From assembly GCA_947451385.1 (NCBI GenBank), contig CANFYZ010000019.1, positions 1-50,008 on the forward strand: DNA of 50,008 nucleotides. Reading direction: 5' to 3'. The notes below the pieces were generated by a model, which ran no database searches, was not told the DNA's origin, and saw nothing but the letters and a program-made list of their open reading frames with translations. Both the position numbers and the translations under genes were made by a program. This stretch comes from Comamonadaceae bacterium. GTDB lineage: Bacteria; Pseudomonadota; Gammaproteobacteria; Burkholderiales; Burkholderiaceae_C. Of the stretch, positions 6,621 through 14,737 are shown piece after piece (position 1 is the first letter of the stretch; each line of letters begins with the position of its first letter).

Positions 6621-8054
6621 ATGACCTTCAACGCACCCACCCCTCGCCCATCCGGCGATCAGGCTCGGCGCCAGCGCGGCCGGGTCTGGCGGAGGGTGCT
6701 TGTGCTGCTGGCGCCCCTGCTCATTTTGGCTGGCTTGGCAGGCTGGAAAGCCGATTACATCCGACTCGGTGCGCAGGGCTATGTGTTTGGCTATCCCTTG
6801 GTGATCATGGACATCACCCGAGAAAATGCCGCGCTGAGCATCGCGCCGGTGAATGTGCTGCAGCGTGTGCGTCAGTTCCCGGATGCCCAGTTCAAAACCG
6901 TGGTTCGCCCCAACCTGGACACGTTGTACAGCACCGCGTTTTTGGACCTGTCGCAAGGCCCTTTGGTTTTCAACATGCCGGCCAACGCCTTGCGCTATGA
7001 GGTGATGCCCTTTTTGGATGCTTGGACGCATGTGTTTGCCTCCCCTGGCACCCGGTCGCACGGCAGCGGGGGCGGCCGATATTTCATCGTGGGCCCGGAT
7101 TGGCAAGGCACACCGCCGCAGGGCATGACCCTGTTGCGCTCACCCACCGCACTGGTTTGGCTGATCGGTCGTACCGAAACGCAGGGAGAGGCAGACTTCC
7201 CCCTGGTGCATCGTTTACAAGACGGTCTGCAATTGACCCCAGGGGGCGACGACCTAACCCCAACCTCAACCCCAACCCGGACCACGCGACCCGCCACACC
7301 ATGGCAGAAATCGACGGCGCCATTGACCCCGCCTGTGCAACAAATAAAGCAGCTGCGCACGGTTGATTTTTTCAACCGTCTCAGCCATTTGATGATTGCC
7401 AACCCCCCCCATGCGGCCGATGCCCCGGTTTTACTGGCGCTCGCCCAGATCGGGGTGCAAATAGGCCAACCGGTGAACTGGAGTTGGCTGGACCAAGGCG
7501 CCGTCACGCTGGGGCGATGGATCGCCGACTACAAGATCGGCCAGGCGCTGAAACAACCGCGTGACTTGGTGAACGGCTGGTCCACACCGCCCCGCAATTT
7601 GGGCCAATACGGCACCGACTACAACACCCGTATCGCCGTGGCCATGATTGGACTGGGTGCCAATTTGCCCGAGGACGCGATGTACCCCAGCAGCCAAATT
7701 GACAACCACGGCGAAGCATTGCACGGGCGCCATCGTTATCGCATCCACTTCGCGCCGGGTCAGTGGCCACCGGTCAAGGCTTTTTGGTCTGTCACGGCTT
7801 ACGGTTTGGACGATTTCTTGATCGACCACCCTTCACGGCGCCATGCGATAGGCAGCTTGCACCCCTTGGTGGCCAATGCTGACGGCTCTTTGGATCTTTG
7901 GATTCAGGCGCAAGCGCCGGAGGGGCCCCAGCAGGCCAACTGGTTACCGGTCAAAGAAGATGCCCCGTTCTTACTCAATGCCCGGCTGTATGGGCCCCTG
8001 CCCGAAGCGCTCAACGGAGGCTGGCATCTGCCCGCCGTTGAACGCCAGCCTTGA
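6621..8054 (+). CDS. DUF1254/DUF1214 domain protein
   Basis: The 477-aa protein has an N-terminal hydrophobic anchor (VLVLLAPLLILAGLAGW). The DUF1254 domain follows (GYVFGYPLVIMDITREN, VRPNLDTLYSTAFLDLSQGP, MPFLDAWTHVFASPGTR), then the C-terminal DUF1214 domain (FWSVTAYGLDDFLIDHP, GSLDLWIQ, WLPVKEDAPFLLNARLYGP). Proteins of this architecture are common in environmental proteobacteria and are not enzymatically characterised with certainty. A low-complexity Thr/Pro linker (TPTSTPTRTTRPATP), encoded by CCCAAC-like repeats near 7255, interrupts the DUF1254 part. The gene lies 9 bases after the FGE gene with AAGG before its ATG, so the two are probably one operon. It converges with a TetR gene after only 4 bases. 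Confidence 0.85.
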   Translation: MTFNAPTPRPSGDQARRQRGRVWRRVLVLLAPLLILAGLAGWKADYIRLGAQGYVFGYPLVIMDITRENAALSIAPVNVLQRVRQFPDAQFKTVVRPNLDTLYSTAFLDLSQGPLVFNMPANALRYEVMPFLDAWTHVFASPGTRSHGSGGGRYFIVGPDWQGTPPQGMTLLRSPTALVWLIGRTETQGEADFPLVHRLQDGLQLTPGGDDLTPTSTPTRTTRPATPWQKSTAPLTPPVQQIKQLRTVDFFNRLSHLMIANPPHAADAPVLLALAQIGVQIGQPVNWSWLDQGAVTLGRWIADYKIGQALKQPRDLVNGWSTPPRNLGQYGTDYNTRIAVAMIGLGANLPEDAMYPSSQIDNHGEALHGRHRYRIHFAPGQWPPVKAFWSVTAYGLDDFLIDHPSRRHAIGSLHPLVANADGSLDLWIQAQAPEGPQQANWLPVKEDAPFLLNARLYGPLPEALNGGWHLPAVERQP

Positions 8055-8058
8055 CCGC

Positions 8059-8733
8059 TCAGTGAGCCGAAGGGGTGCCCGGTTGGGGCAACTGCGCTTG
8101 AATCAAGAAGGTGGCAATGATGGACTTGAAATAGTCCTTGGAACGGGAGGAAACGCCCGGTCGGCTCAAGGCTTGGAAGCAGCCGACGATGGTCAAATAA
8201 AACAACGCGGCCAGGTCGGCAGCCTTTTGCGGATCTTGAAACAAACGGCTGAAATGCTTGGCAAACAGCCGCGTCCGCGCTTGATCGACCTCGAACAGCA
8301 GGGTGGCGACTTGCGCATCGCGCCGACCTAAACCTCTGACCGCGAGCTCAAAACGCATGTTCTCCAACTCATCGCCGCTGTGCGCCAAGGCCTCTTCGAG
8401 CAGCATGTGCATGTCGGCCAAGGGGTCAGGCGTTTGCTGTCCTTCAATGCGCAACAGGCGCTGAATTTCTTGGTCTTTCCAGCCCCACAAGGTGGCCTGC
8501 AGCAATTCAGCATGGTCCGCAAAATGCCAATAAAAACTGCCCCGCGTGACGCCCAGGTTTTCAGCCAGGGTGAGAATTTTGAGGTTGTCCACCCCGCCTT
8601 CCACCACCGCATTGAATGCAGCTTGAAGCCAATCCTCTCGCTTCAGGCGCGGCCCATCCTTGACCACAGGTGTGGCGGGAGTCGCCGGTTTAAGAATTTG
8701 AGGCAAGGTGAGATCTCTGGAAATCCGCAACAA
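8059..8733 (-). CDS. TetR/AcrR family transcriptional regulator
   Basis: The N-terminal DNA-binding domain is evident: LKREDWLQAAFNAVVEGGVD, then LTLAENLGVTRGSFYWHFAD, which is the recognition helix-turn-helix with the classical FYWHF. A divergent helical C-terminal ligand domain follows, for about 224 aa in total. There is no early ATG; I take the TTG at 8733 because GGAG stands 8 bases upstream, but a GTG about 22 codons later is possible. The gene is divergent from sulfatase 1 across a 205-base intergenic region with two palindromes and is likely to regulate it. It is one of two local candidates for the regulator of the 18-bp operators. Confidence 0.88.
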   Translation of the reverse strand: MLRISRDLTLPQILKPATPATPVVKDGPRLKREDWLQAAFNAVVEGGVDNLKILTLAENLGVTRGSFYWHFADHAELLQATLWGWKDQEIQRLLRIEGQQTPDPLADMHMLLEEALAHSGDELENMRFELAVRGLGRRDAQVATLLFEVDQARTRLFAKHFSRLFQDPQKAADLAALFYLTIVGCFQALSRPGVSSRSKDYFKSIIATFLIQAQLPQPGTPSAH

Positions 8734-8807
8734 CAGTTGCGCTCCGAAGGGTATCAGAAAAGCCCTTCGTCGCGCTGACCCTCAGTGGCCAGTCTCAGAG
8801 AAACAAT

Positions 8808-8824
8808 TGGCATTTACTATGCCA
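8808..8824. promoter_or_regulatory. Palindrome in the TetR/sulfatase intergenic region
   Basis: TGGCAT (8808-8813) and ATGCCA (8819-8824) form perfect 6-bp arms around TTACT. It lies between the divergent TetR gene and sulfatase 1. The words CATTTACT, GTTATCA and TCAGTG found here and just downstream recur in the region upstream of the outer membrane protein gene at 11904-11929, so a common regulator is possible. Confidence 0.35.
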
Positions 8825-8898
8825 TAACTTGGAGGTTTTGTTATCAGTGAAACAACCTATAGTTTTTAACGGTATTCCGATCCAAGATGCCAAGCTGC

Positions 8899-8923
8899 CC
8901 ACAGTGCACAAATTGCTCTGTGG
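8899..8923. promoter_or_regulatory. Interrupted 25-bp palindrome just upstream of sulfatase 1
   Basis: CCACAG (8899-8904) pairs with CTGTGG (8918-8923), and GCA pairs with TGC inside a single T/T mismatch, around a CAAAT centre. It ends 15 bases before the start codon at 8939, next to the purine-rich ribosome-binding region. It could be an operator or an mRNA hairpin affecting translation. Confidence 0.4.
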
Positions 8924-8938
8924 TACCGCACAAGAAAG

Positions 8939-10639
8939 ATGTTGATGTTGTCTTCCTCCTTACGCCGCTGGCTGCTCGGCTTGCTGATTTTGTTGATGCT
9001 GCTGGGCGTCGGTATTTGGGCCATCGGTGGGCGCATGGGTGCCATGCTTTTGTTCGTGAAATACGTTCAGCGCGTTAATTACGGTCCTGCGCAAGAGGTG
9101 CACTGGGCCACCCCACCCGCCCCGGCCACCCCGGCCTCCCCTGCCGCCGCGTCCGGATCCGCAAAGCGGCCCAACATCATCTTGATCGTGGCCGACGATC
9201 TGGGCTTCAACGACATCACAGCGCATGGGGGCGGCGTGGCCAAAGGCACTGTGCCCACGCCGAATATCGACTCCCTGGCCAAAAATGGCGTCGATTTTTT
9301 AGCCGGCTATTCAGGCAATGCCACCTGCGCGCCCTCACGCGCGGCCATGATGACCGGGCGCTATCCCACCCGATTTGGTTTTGAGTTCACGCCGACACCC
9401 AAACAATTCATGCAGGTGCTGGGCGCCAACCCCACCGTCAATGCAGCAGGAAAACCCATATACCACGCCGAGCGTGAGGTCGATTTAATTCCCTATGAAG
9501 ACATGGGTTTGCCGGTGCAAGAAGTGACACTGGCGCGGGCGCTCAAGAATTCTGGCTACCGCACGCTGCAAGTGGGCAAATGGCATTTGGGCGACAGTCC
9601 ACAGTTCCGCCCCTATGCCCATGGTTTTGACGAATCCTTGGCATTGATGCACGGTGCCTCCATGTTTTTGCCCGAAAACTCACCCCAAGTGGTCAACGCC
9701 AAACAAGAATTTGATCCGATAGATAAATTCTTATGGGCCGCCCACCCCTGGGGCATTCGGTTCAATGCGGGCCAACCGTTTCAGCCCCCACGTTACATGA
9801 CCGATTACTTGACCGACGAGGCCATCAAAGCCATTGACGCGAACAAGCAAAACCCCTTTTTCATGTACCTGGCCTACAACGCGCCGCACACGCCCCTGCA
9901 ATCAACGCGTGAAGACTATGACGCGTTATCCCACATCCCCGATCACACCACCCGGGTCTATGGCGCCATGATCCGGTCCTTAGACCGCAACATTGGGCGC
10001 GTCCTGCAGCACCTGAAAGACCAGGGTTTGGACGACAACACCCTGATCATCTTTACCAGCGACAACGGCGGCGCGCATTACATCGGTGTCCCCGACCTGA
10101 ACAAACCTTTTCGGGGCTGGAAAGCGACGTTTTACGAGGGTGGAATCCGGGTGCCTTTCTTCATGAAGTGGCCCAAAGGCTTGCCGACAGGGACGCAATT
10201 CAGGCACCCGATCAGCCATCTGGACATTTTTACGACCGCCTTGGCTGCAGCCCAAACGACGCCGCCCGAGGGCAAAGTCATGGACGGCGTGAACCTCTTG
10301 CCCTTTGTCAAAGGAACCCATCCCCAAGCGCCGCATGAACAAATCTTTTTCCGCACGGATACTTACCTGGTCCTGCGCCAGGGCGACTGGAAGCTGCAAT
10401 CCATGCAACGCCCGCGCCAAGATGTGCTGTACAACTTGGCGGACGACCCGGGGGAGCGTCAGAATTTGGCGAGCCAAGAACCGGCCCGGTTGGCGGACAT
10501 GCAAAAACGGCTGAAGGACATCAACGCCCAGCAAATCAAACCGATGTGGCCTTCCCTGCTCGAAGGTCCCATCGGTTTGGACAAAACCCTCAAGCAAGCC
10601 TACAAACCGGGGGATGCCTACATTTACTACGCCAATTAA
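8939..10639 (+). CDS. Type I sulfatase (arylsulfatase family), membrane-anchored
   Basis: The 566-aa protein belongs to the formylglycine-dependent sulfatases, which hydrolyse sulfate esters. The N-terminus has a long hydrophobic anchor (WLLGLLILLMLLGVGIWAIGG) and a Pro/Ala-rich stalk. The catalytic domain follows: NIILIVADDLGFND (metal ligands), the active-site motif CAPSR with Cys130 to be modified, MMTGRYPTRFG, GKWHLGD with Lys214 and His216, APHTPLQ, and TSDNGGAH for the second metal site. All canonical residues are present. The ATG at 8945 is an alternative start with better spacing to AAGAAAG. The gene is divergent from a TetR gene and is followed by a strong bidirectional terminator. 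FGE at 5568 is the probable maturase. Confidence 0.92.
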   Translation: MLMLSSSLRRWLLGLLILLMLLGVGIWAIGGRMGAMLLFVKYVQRVNYGPAQEVHWATPPAPATPASPAAASGSAKRPNIILIVADDLGFNDITAHGGGVAKGTVPTPNIDSLAKNGVDFLAGYSGNATCAPSRAAMMTGRYPTRFGFEFTPTPKQFMQVLGANPTVNAAGKPIYHAEREVDLIPYEDMGLPVQEVTLARALKNSGYRTLQVGKWHLGDSPQFRPYAHGFDESLALMHGASMFLPENSPQVVNAKQEFDPIDKFLWAAHPWGIRFNAGQPFQPPRYMTDYLTDEAIKAIDANKQNPFFMYLAYNAPHTPLQSTREDYDALSHIPDHTTRVYGAMIRSLDRNIGRVLQHLKDQGLDDNTLIIFTSDNGGAHYIGVPDLNKPFRGWKATFYEGGIRVPFFMKWPKGLPTGTQFRHPISHLDIFTTALAAAQTTPPEGKVMDGVNLLPFVKGTHPQAPHEQIFFRTDTYLVLRQGDWKLQSMQRPRQDVLYNLADDPGERQNLASQEPARLADMQKRLKDINAQQIKPMWPSLLEGPIGLDKTLKQAYKPGDAYIYYAN

Positions 10640-10642
10640 AAA

Positions 10643-10676
10643 ATCCCAAGTGCGCCGGTCAGGCGCAACTTGGGAT
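10643..10676. terminator. Bidirectional hairpin terminator between sulfatase 1 and the outer membrane protein
   Basis: The stem is ATCCCAAGTGCGCC against GGCGCAACTTGGGAT, with a one-base bulge and a short GGTCA-type loop. A-rich sequence precedes it (TTAAAAAATCCC), giving a U-tract for minus-strand transcription. It sits between two convergent genes. Confidence 0.7.
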
Positions 10677-10705
10677 GTCTGGGGTGTTGTTTAAAACAGG
10701 GTGAT

Positions 10706-11884
10706 TTAAAACAGCTTTGAAATACGCGCCTGCACAAAGCTGCCCGACAAAGAGTTTCGTGCGTCGGTGGTCTTCATGTAGGAGAGATTCAAGCCAGCGC
10801 CGATGGCGGCAATGGGAAAGGCAGCAAATACGCCCGCACCATTCAGTGACACGCGGTTCGGGCCCAAGGTACCGCCGGTGTCATCGGTGTATTGGCGCAT
10901 CAGGGTCATGTGCGGACCAAAAACGCCCACCGGGGTTTTAAAGGCTGCGGCCAAATCAACCACATAAAAGTCACCGCTGCGCACTTTGTTCTCGGTGTTT
11001 TGGGTGTTGAAACCCAAACTGCCACGCGCGCCCAAAGTCACATTTTCGGAGGCTGCGTAAGCCACCCCGACGCCCGGGCGGAAGGTGAAATACTTGCCGT
11101 AGCCCACATTGGGGGCCAACCGACCTTCGACATAGCTGTAATTGCCCGTGGGCAAGGCCAGGGTGGCGCCAGCCACGATTTTCAGTTGGTCGACCGACTT
11201 TTCCCACAGCAAGCTGGTCTCAATGTCGCCCAAACCAGAGGTATCCACGTTGGCTCCCTGCCACAGACCGGCCACTGTGGACTGATAGCCTGTACTGAAG
11301 CTGGATTGCGCCACCGACTGCGCCACACCCGCCAGCGCCGCCGGCGCTATGGATGGACTCAAGGTGCTCAGGGTCGGCGTGGTGCTGGTCATCATCGCAT
11401 CCGACTTCAGCGACAGTGCATACGGAATATTGATCGCGATGGCCAATTTACCGCCTTGGACATCCTTGTCCAAGATGCGCGCGAACGTCAAGTTAGCTTG
11501 CTTGATGGTTTGTTTGTAATCCACGGCAATGGTGCCCACGGCCGATGCAGTTCTGCCACTCAAGGCAGATTGCAATTGGATTGCAGTGACCGAACCCACA
11601 GCGGGTACAGCGGCCAATTGGGCGGCCGTCAAAGGACCAAAAGTCGCGGTTTTTTGCAGGGTCAAAGCATTGCCATCGGCCCCGCCAATTTTGTCGATGT
11701 TGATGTCGGTATAGGCCACGGAGCCCACCCATCCCTCAGTGGGCAAAGGGGCCACGATCTCGCCGCCCAAGGTCCCCGAAATGGGAAAGCGCAACTTGAA
11801 ACCATCCGCCGCCCAAGCCGATGAGGCCGCAGACAAGATGAACATGGCTGACCCAGCCAATTTGAATGCGTTCATTTTTTTCAT
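10706..11884 (-). CDS. Outer membrane transporter-like beta-barrel protein (MetA-pathway-of-phenol-degradation type)
   Basis: The 392-aa product starts at the ATG at 11884, preceded by AAGGA at 5 bases. It has a clear Sec signal peptide (MKKMNAFKLAGSAMF then LSAASSAWA, cleavage before ADG). The mature part is rich in alternating hydrophobic/polar strands and Gly/Asn/Thr turns, and ends in Phe (QARISKLF), the outer-membrane insertion signature. The segment GDIETSLLWEKSVDQLKIVAG and the C-terminal barrel resemble the PF13557 family often found in aromatic catabolism loci. It may be the uptake channel of this island. It diverges from a TetR gene at 12044 and converges with sulfatase 1. Confidence 0.7.
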   Translation of the reverse strand: MKKMNAFKLAGSAMFILSAASSAWAADGFKLRFPISGTLGGEIVAPLPTEGWVGSVAYTDINIDKIGGADGNALTLQKTATFGPLTAAQLAAVPAVGSVTAIQLQSALSGRTASAVGTIAVDYKQTIKQANLTFARILDKDVQGGKLAIAINIPYALSLKSDAMMTSTTPTLSTLSPSIAPAALAGVAQSVAQSSFSTGYQSTVAGLWQGANVDTSGLGDIETSLLWEKSVDQLKIVAGATLALPTGNYSYVEGRLAPNVGYGKYFTFRPGVGVAYAASENVTLGARGSLGFNTQNTENKVRSGDFYVVDLAAAFKTPVGVFGPHMTLMRQYTDDTGGTLGPNRVSLNGAGVFAAFPIAAIGAGLNLSYMKTTDARNSLSGSFVQARISKLF

Positions 11885-12043
11885 AAGAATCCTTGGGGAT
11901 AGAGTTATCATTTACTGGCATGTTCAGTGTCATTTGATTTTCATCTTTTGGCACTAGGGAGAAACACTAGCCAGTGCAGGCAGACCTGCTGAACCCATTT
12001 CTTCATCCTCAACGAGCGGAGCGCCACCCAGGACCATCTGCCC
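11885..12043. promoter_or_regulatory. Divergent promoter region, outer membrane protein / TetR
   Basis: The 159 bases between the divergent start codons contain GTTATCATTTACTGGCATG (11904-11922) followed by TTCAGTG. The words GTTATCA, CATTTACT and TCAGTG are also present in the TetR/sulfatase 1 intergenic region (8811-8850). No good -35/-10 pair could be assigned with confidence. Confidence 0.3.
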
Positions 12044-12682
12044 ATGGAAACACCCCACGCCAAAGTCCCCGTCAAAGCCATTCAGGCCGTGCCGCGGACC
12101 TTCTCAACCGATGGCCGCCACCACCGCAGCATCAAGACGCGCCAAATGATTGTCAGCGCGTTCATTGATTTGATTGGCAACGGCCACCCCTCGCCGACGG
12201 CTGAACAAATCGCCACGCAAGCCCAGGTGGGTTTGCGCACCGTGTTTCGCCATTTCGATGACATGGAAACGCTGTACCGCGAGATCACACAACGCCTCGA
12301 CGAGCTGATGATGCCCTTGGTCAACAAGCCTTTGAAAGCCACGCTGTGGTCTGAGCGCCTGATGGAAAGCATTGAACGGCGTTGCGATATTTTTGATCGC
12401 TTGGCGCCTTTTCACATTGCGGCCCAATTGCGCATGCATGAGTCGGAATACATCCTGCAACAGGTCAAACGCAGGGTCAAAATTGAGCAGGACATTTTGG
12501 CGCGGCTGCTGCCCACCCCCTGTGTAGATGACCGCGTATTTTTTGAAGCTTTGTCCATGCTGGTGAGTCTGGAGACCTGGATGCGTTTGCGCAGCTTGCA
12601 GGGGCTGTCGGCCAGCAAAGCCAAAGCCGTGGTTTTGATGACGGTGCAGTCCTTGATGGCATCGCACCCTGCCCCTGATTGA
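12044..12682 (+). CDS. TetR family transcriptional regulator
   Basis: The 212-aa protein has a TetR N-terminal domain: RHHRSIKTRQMIVSAFIDLIGNG, then PTAEQIATQAQVGLRTVFRHFDDMETLYREI, in which VGLRTVFRHF is the recognition helix. About 50 residues precede this domain, longer than usual. The C-terminal ligand domain is helical and not diagnostic. It is divergent from the outer membrane protein gene and followed after 15 bases by a GST gene, with which it is probably co-transcribed. It is the second local candidate regulator for the shared 18-bp operators. Confidence 0.87.
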   Translation: METPHAKVPVKAIQAVPRTFSTDGRHHRSIKTRQMIVSAFIDLIGNGHPSPTAEQIATQAQVGLRTVFRHFDDMETLYREITQRLDELMMPLVNKPLKATLWSERLMESIERRCDIFDRLAPFHIAAQLRMHESEYILQQVKRRVKIEQDILARLLPTPCVDDRVFFEALSMLVSLETWMRLRSLQGLSASKAKAVVLMTVQSLMASHPAPD

Positions 12683-12697
12683 AAAAAGGCCCACACC

Positions 12698-13723
12698 ATG
12701 ACCACTCCCCCTTTGCGCCTGAGCGGCGTGCCTGGTTCGCCTTACACCCGCAAAATGACGGCCTTGCTGCGTTACCGCCGCTTGCCTTTCCAGTTGATTA
12801 CGTCCAGCCATGGCGGGCCCGGACTGCCCCGCGCCAAGCCCCATCTGTTGCCCACGTTTTACCTGCCCGATCACCAAGGACAAGTGCAAGCCGTGACCGA
12901 CTCCACGCCTTTGATTCGGCGATTTGAATCTGAATTTGCAGGGCGCAGCGTGATGCCGACTTCCCCCGCTTTGGCCTTGATCGATGCCCTGTTGGAAGAT
13001 TTTGCCGATGAATGGCTGACCAAGGCGATGTTCCATTACCGGTGGAGCTATGCGCCCGACATCGACAAGGCAGGGCGCATTTTGGCCACCTGGCTGCAAC
13101 CCGTGGCCAGCGATGAAGTGTTGCGCAACGCCGCTCACCTGATCTCAACACGGCAGATCGAGCGCTTGCGTTATGTCGGTTCCAACCCGCAGACCACACC
13201 GATCATTGAAGCAGGTTACCAGCGGGTTTTGCAAACCATGGAGGCCCATTTTCAAGCCCACCCCTTCATGATGGGCGCACGGCCAGGTGCGGGTGATTTC
13301 GCTTTGTACGGTCAACTGACGCAATTGGTGCAGTTTGATCCGACGCCCATGGCATTGGCTGTCGAGATCGCCCCGCGGGTCTGCGGTTGGGTGGGTGTGG
13401 TCGAAGACCTCTCTGGCTTGGAAGTGACCGATGCCGATTGGCCGACTGGCCATGAATTGCCCCCCACGCTGCGGCAATTACTGCGCGAGGTGGGGCGCCT
13501 TTACACACCGCTGCTGCTCGCCAACGCCCAAGCGCTGCAAGCCGGCCAGGCCGAGTTCACCACCCAGGTGGACGGTCAAACTTGGACGCAGCAGGTATTT
13601 CCCTACCAAGCCAAATGCTGGGCGGCGTTGCGGCGCGACTACCTGGCCCTGGCGCCCAGCGAACGCCAGCGCGTGGACCCATGGCTGCAAGGCACGGGCT
13701 GCGAGGTTTTGTTCAAGGACTGA
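12698..13723 (+). CDS. Glutathione S-transferase family protein
   Basis: The 341-aa protein begins with a thioredoxin-fold GST N-terminal domain (LRLSGVPGSPYTRKMTALLRYRRLPF, with SPYTRK at the glutathione-site position). PTFYLPD and the ESxx-like motif DSTPLIRRFE follow, then a long helical GST C-terminal domain (FMMGARPGAGDFALYGQLTQL). About 100 residues beyond a standard GST form an extra C-terminal part (WTQQVFPYQAKCWAALRRDY). It is likely a cytosolic GSH-dependent enzyme of unknown substrate. AAGG precedes the ATG by 8 bases, the TetR gene lies immediately upstream, and it converges with the SDR gene. Confidence 0.8.
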   Translation: MTTPPLRLSGVPGSPYTRKMTALLRYRRLPFQLITSSHGGPGLPRAKPHLLPTFYLPDHQGQVQAVTDSTPLIRRFESEFAGRSVMPTSPALALIDALLEDFADEWLTKAMFHYRWSYAPDIDKAGRILATWLQPVASDEVLRNAAHLISTRQIERLRYVGSNPQTTPIIEAGYQRVLQTMEAHFQAHPFMMGARPGAGDFALYGQLTQLVQFDPTPMALAVEIAPRVCGWVGVVEDLSGLEVTDADWPTGHELPPTLRQLLREVGRLYTPLLLANAQALQAGQAEFTTQVDGQTWTQQVFPYQAKCWAALRRDYLALAPSERQRVDPWLQGTGCEVLFKD

Positions 13724-13753
13724 GCGGGCAGCCGGCCGGGCGCGCCTGCAGTT

Positions 13754-14545
13754 TTACACCCCGAACATGCGCGCCAGTCGCACCATCCAGCCTTGGACGC
13801 GAGGCGCCACATAGCGCAGGCGCGGTCTGCGGGCTTCAGCCGCTTTGACGATCTGGGCCACGATGGAGCGGGTGTCGCGCGCTTCAAGAAAGTCAAAACT
13901 GCGTTTTTCTTCGGCCTTCAATCGTTCGCGCAAAGACCAAAAATAAGATCGCTCGTTCATCCAGTCGTACTTGCGCGATGTCATCTCCTGGTTGAAGCCG
14001 GTATGAATCGCGCCCGGCTCGATCAGTGAGATGTGGATGTTTTTATGCAAGCGGTCCATTTCGGCGCGCAAACCGGCGCCAGCGGCGGACAAAGCGAATT
14101 TGCTCATACCGTAAGGCATCAAAAACGGTACCGGAAGGCGCCCCGCAATCGAGCTGACCAAGAGCACCGTGCCGCGCTCGCGCTCGACCATGCCGCGCAG
14201 CACGGTTTGCGTCAGTGCCAAGGTGGCAAAGAGGTTGACCTCAAACACATGGCGGACACGGTCCATGGGAACTTCGGCCAGTGCCCCCGATTCACCCACG
14301 CCCGCGTTGTTGATCAACACGTCCAACGCCAAAGGCACCACCAAAGCCCGGTCGGCTTCGGAGGTGATGTCAAGTTTGAACACCTGCATCGGCAAAGCCT
14401 GCGCCAGCGCATCACGCTCTAAAGCCTCGGCTTGGCCAGCGTCCAAGGTGGTGGCCCAGACCTGGTGACCACGGGCTGCAAAAGCAAAGGCCGCATCCCG
14501 TCCAATACCAGAGCCCGCACCGGTGATCAAGATTTTTTTGGACAA
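13754..14545 (-). CDS. Short-chain dehydrogenase/reductase (SDR)
   Basis: This is an NAD(P)-dependent oxidoreductase of classical SDR type, 263 aa. The cofactor loop is ITGAGSGIGRDAA; NNAG, the catalytic SS (VLLVSSIAG) and Y-x-x-x-K (YGMSK) are all in place, followed by EPGAIHTGF. I chose the TTG at 14545 because GGGGAG stands 7 bases upstream and the result, MSKKILITGAGSGIG, is typical of the family; an ATG at 14560 is the alternative. The gene is divergent from the double DsbA-like gene across a 192-base region that contains operator copy 2. The substrate is unknown. Confidence 0.88.
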   Translation of the reverse strand: MSKKILITGAGSGIGRDAAFAFAARGHQVWATTLDAGQAEALERDALAQALPMQVFKLDITSEADRALVVPLALDVLINNAGVGESGALAEVPMDRVRHVFEVNLFATLALTQTVLRGMVERERGTVLLVSSIAGRLPVPFLMPYGMSKFALSAAGAGLRAEMDRLHKNIHISLIEPGAIHTGFNQEMTSRKYDWMNERSYFWSLRERLKAEEKRSFDFLEARDTRSIVAQIVKAAEARRPRLRYVAPRVQGWMVRLARMFGV

Positions 14546-14658
14546 GAAAATACTCCCCATCAAGCACCGCCACACAGCGTACCGGCGCTTCAGCCCGCCG
14601 CGGAAATAGCGAAAACCCTGAGCCTGTTGGCAAAGGTCCATGCTACATTGTGCCCAAA

Positions 14659-14676
14659 CAATACACTTGTGTTTTG
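14659..14676. promoter_or_regulatory. Probable TetR-type operator, copy 2
   Basis: CAATACACTTGTGTTTTG matches the consensus CAATACAC-NN-GTGTATTG in 17 positions including the two spacer positions. It lies between the divergent SDR (start 14545, minus) and double DsbA-like gene (start 14738, plus). Confidence 0.6.
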
Positions 14677-14737
14677 ACGCCCATCAGATGGAAGCCAGCC
14701 TGTCAATGTGTGCCTCGATGGCCCTCCCCTTTTGCCC

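Noticed and set aside
8887..9078. A 63-codon frame beginning MPSCPQCTNC ahead of sulfatase 1
   Set aside because: The CxxC pairs look like a zinc ribbon, but the rest overlaps the sulfatase start in another frame, the ATG has no ribosome-binding site, and no further motif follows. I regard it as chance, though a leader peptide cannot be excluded.
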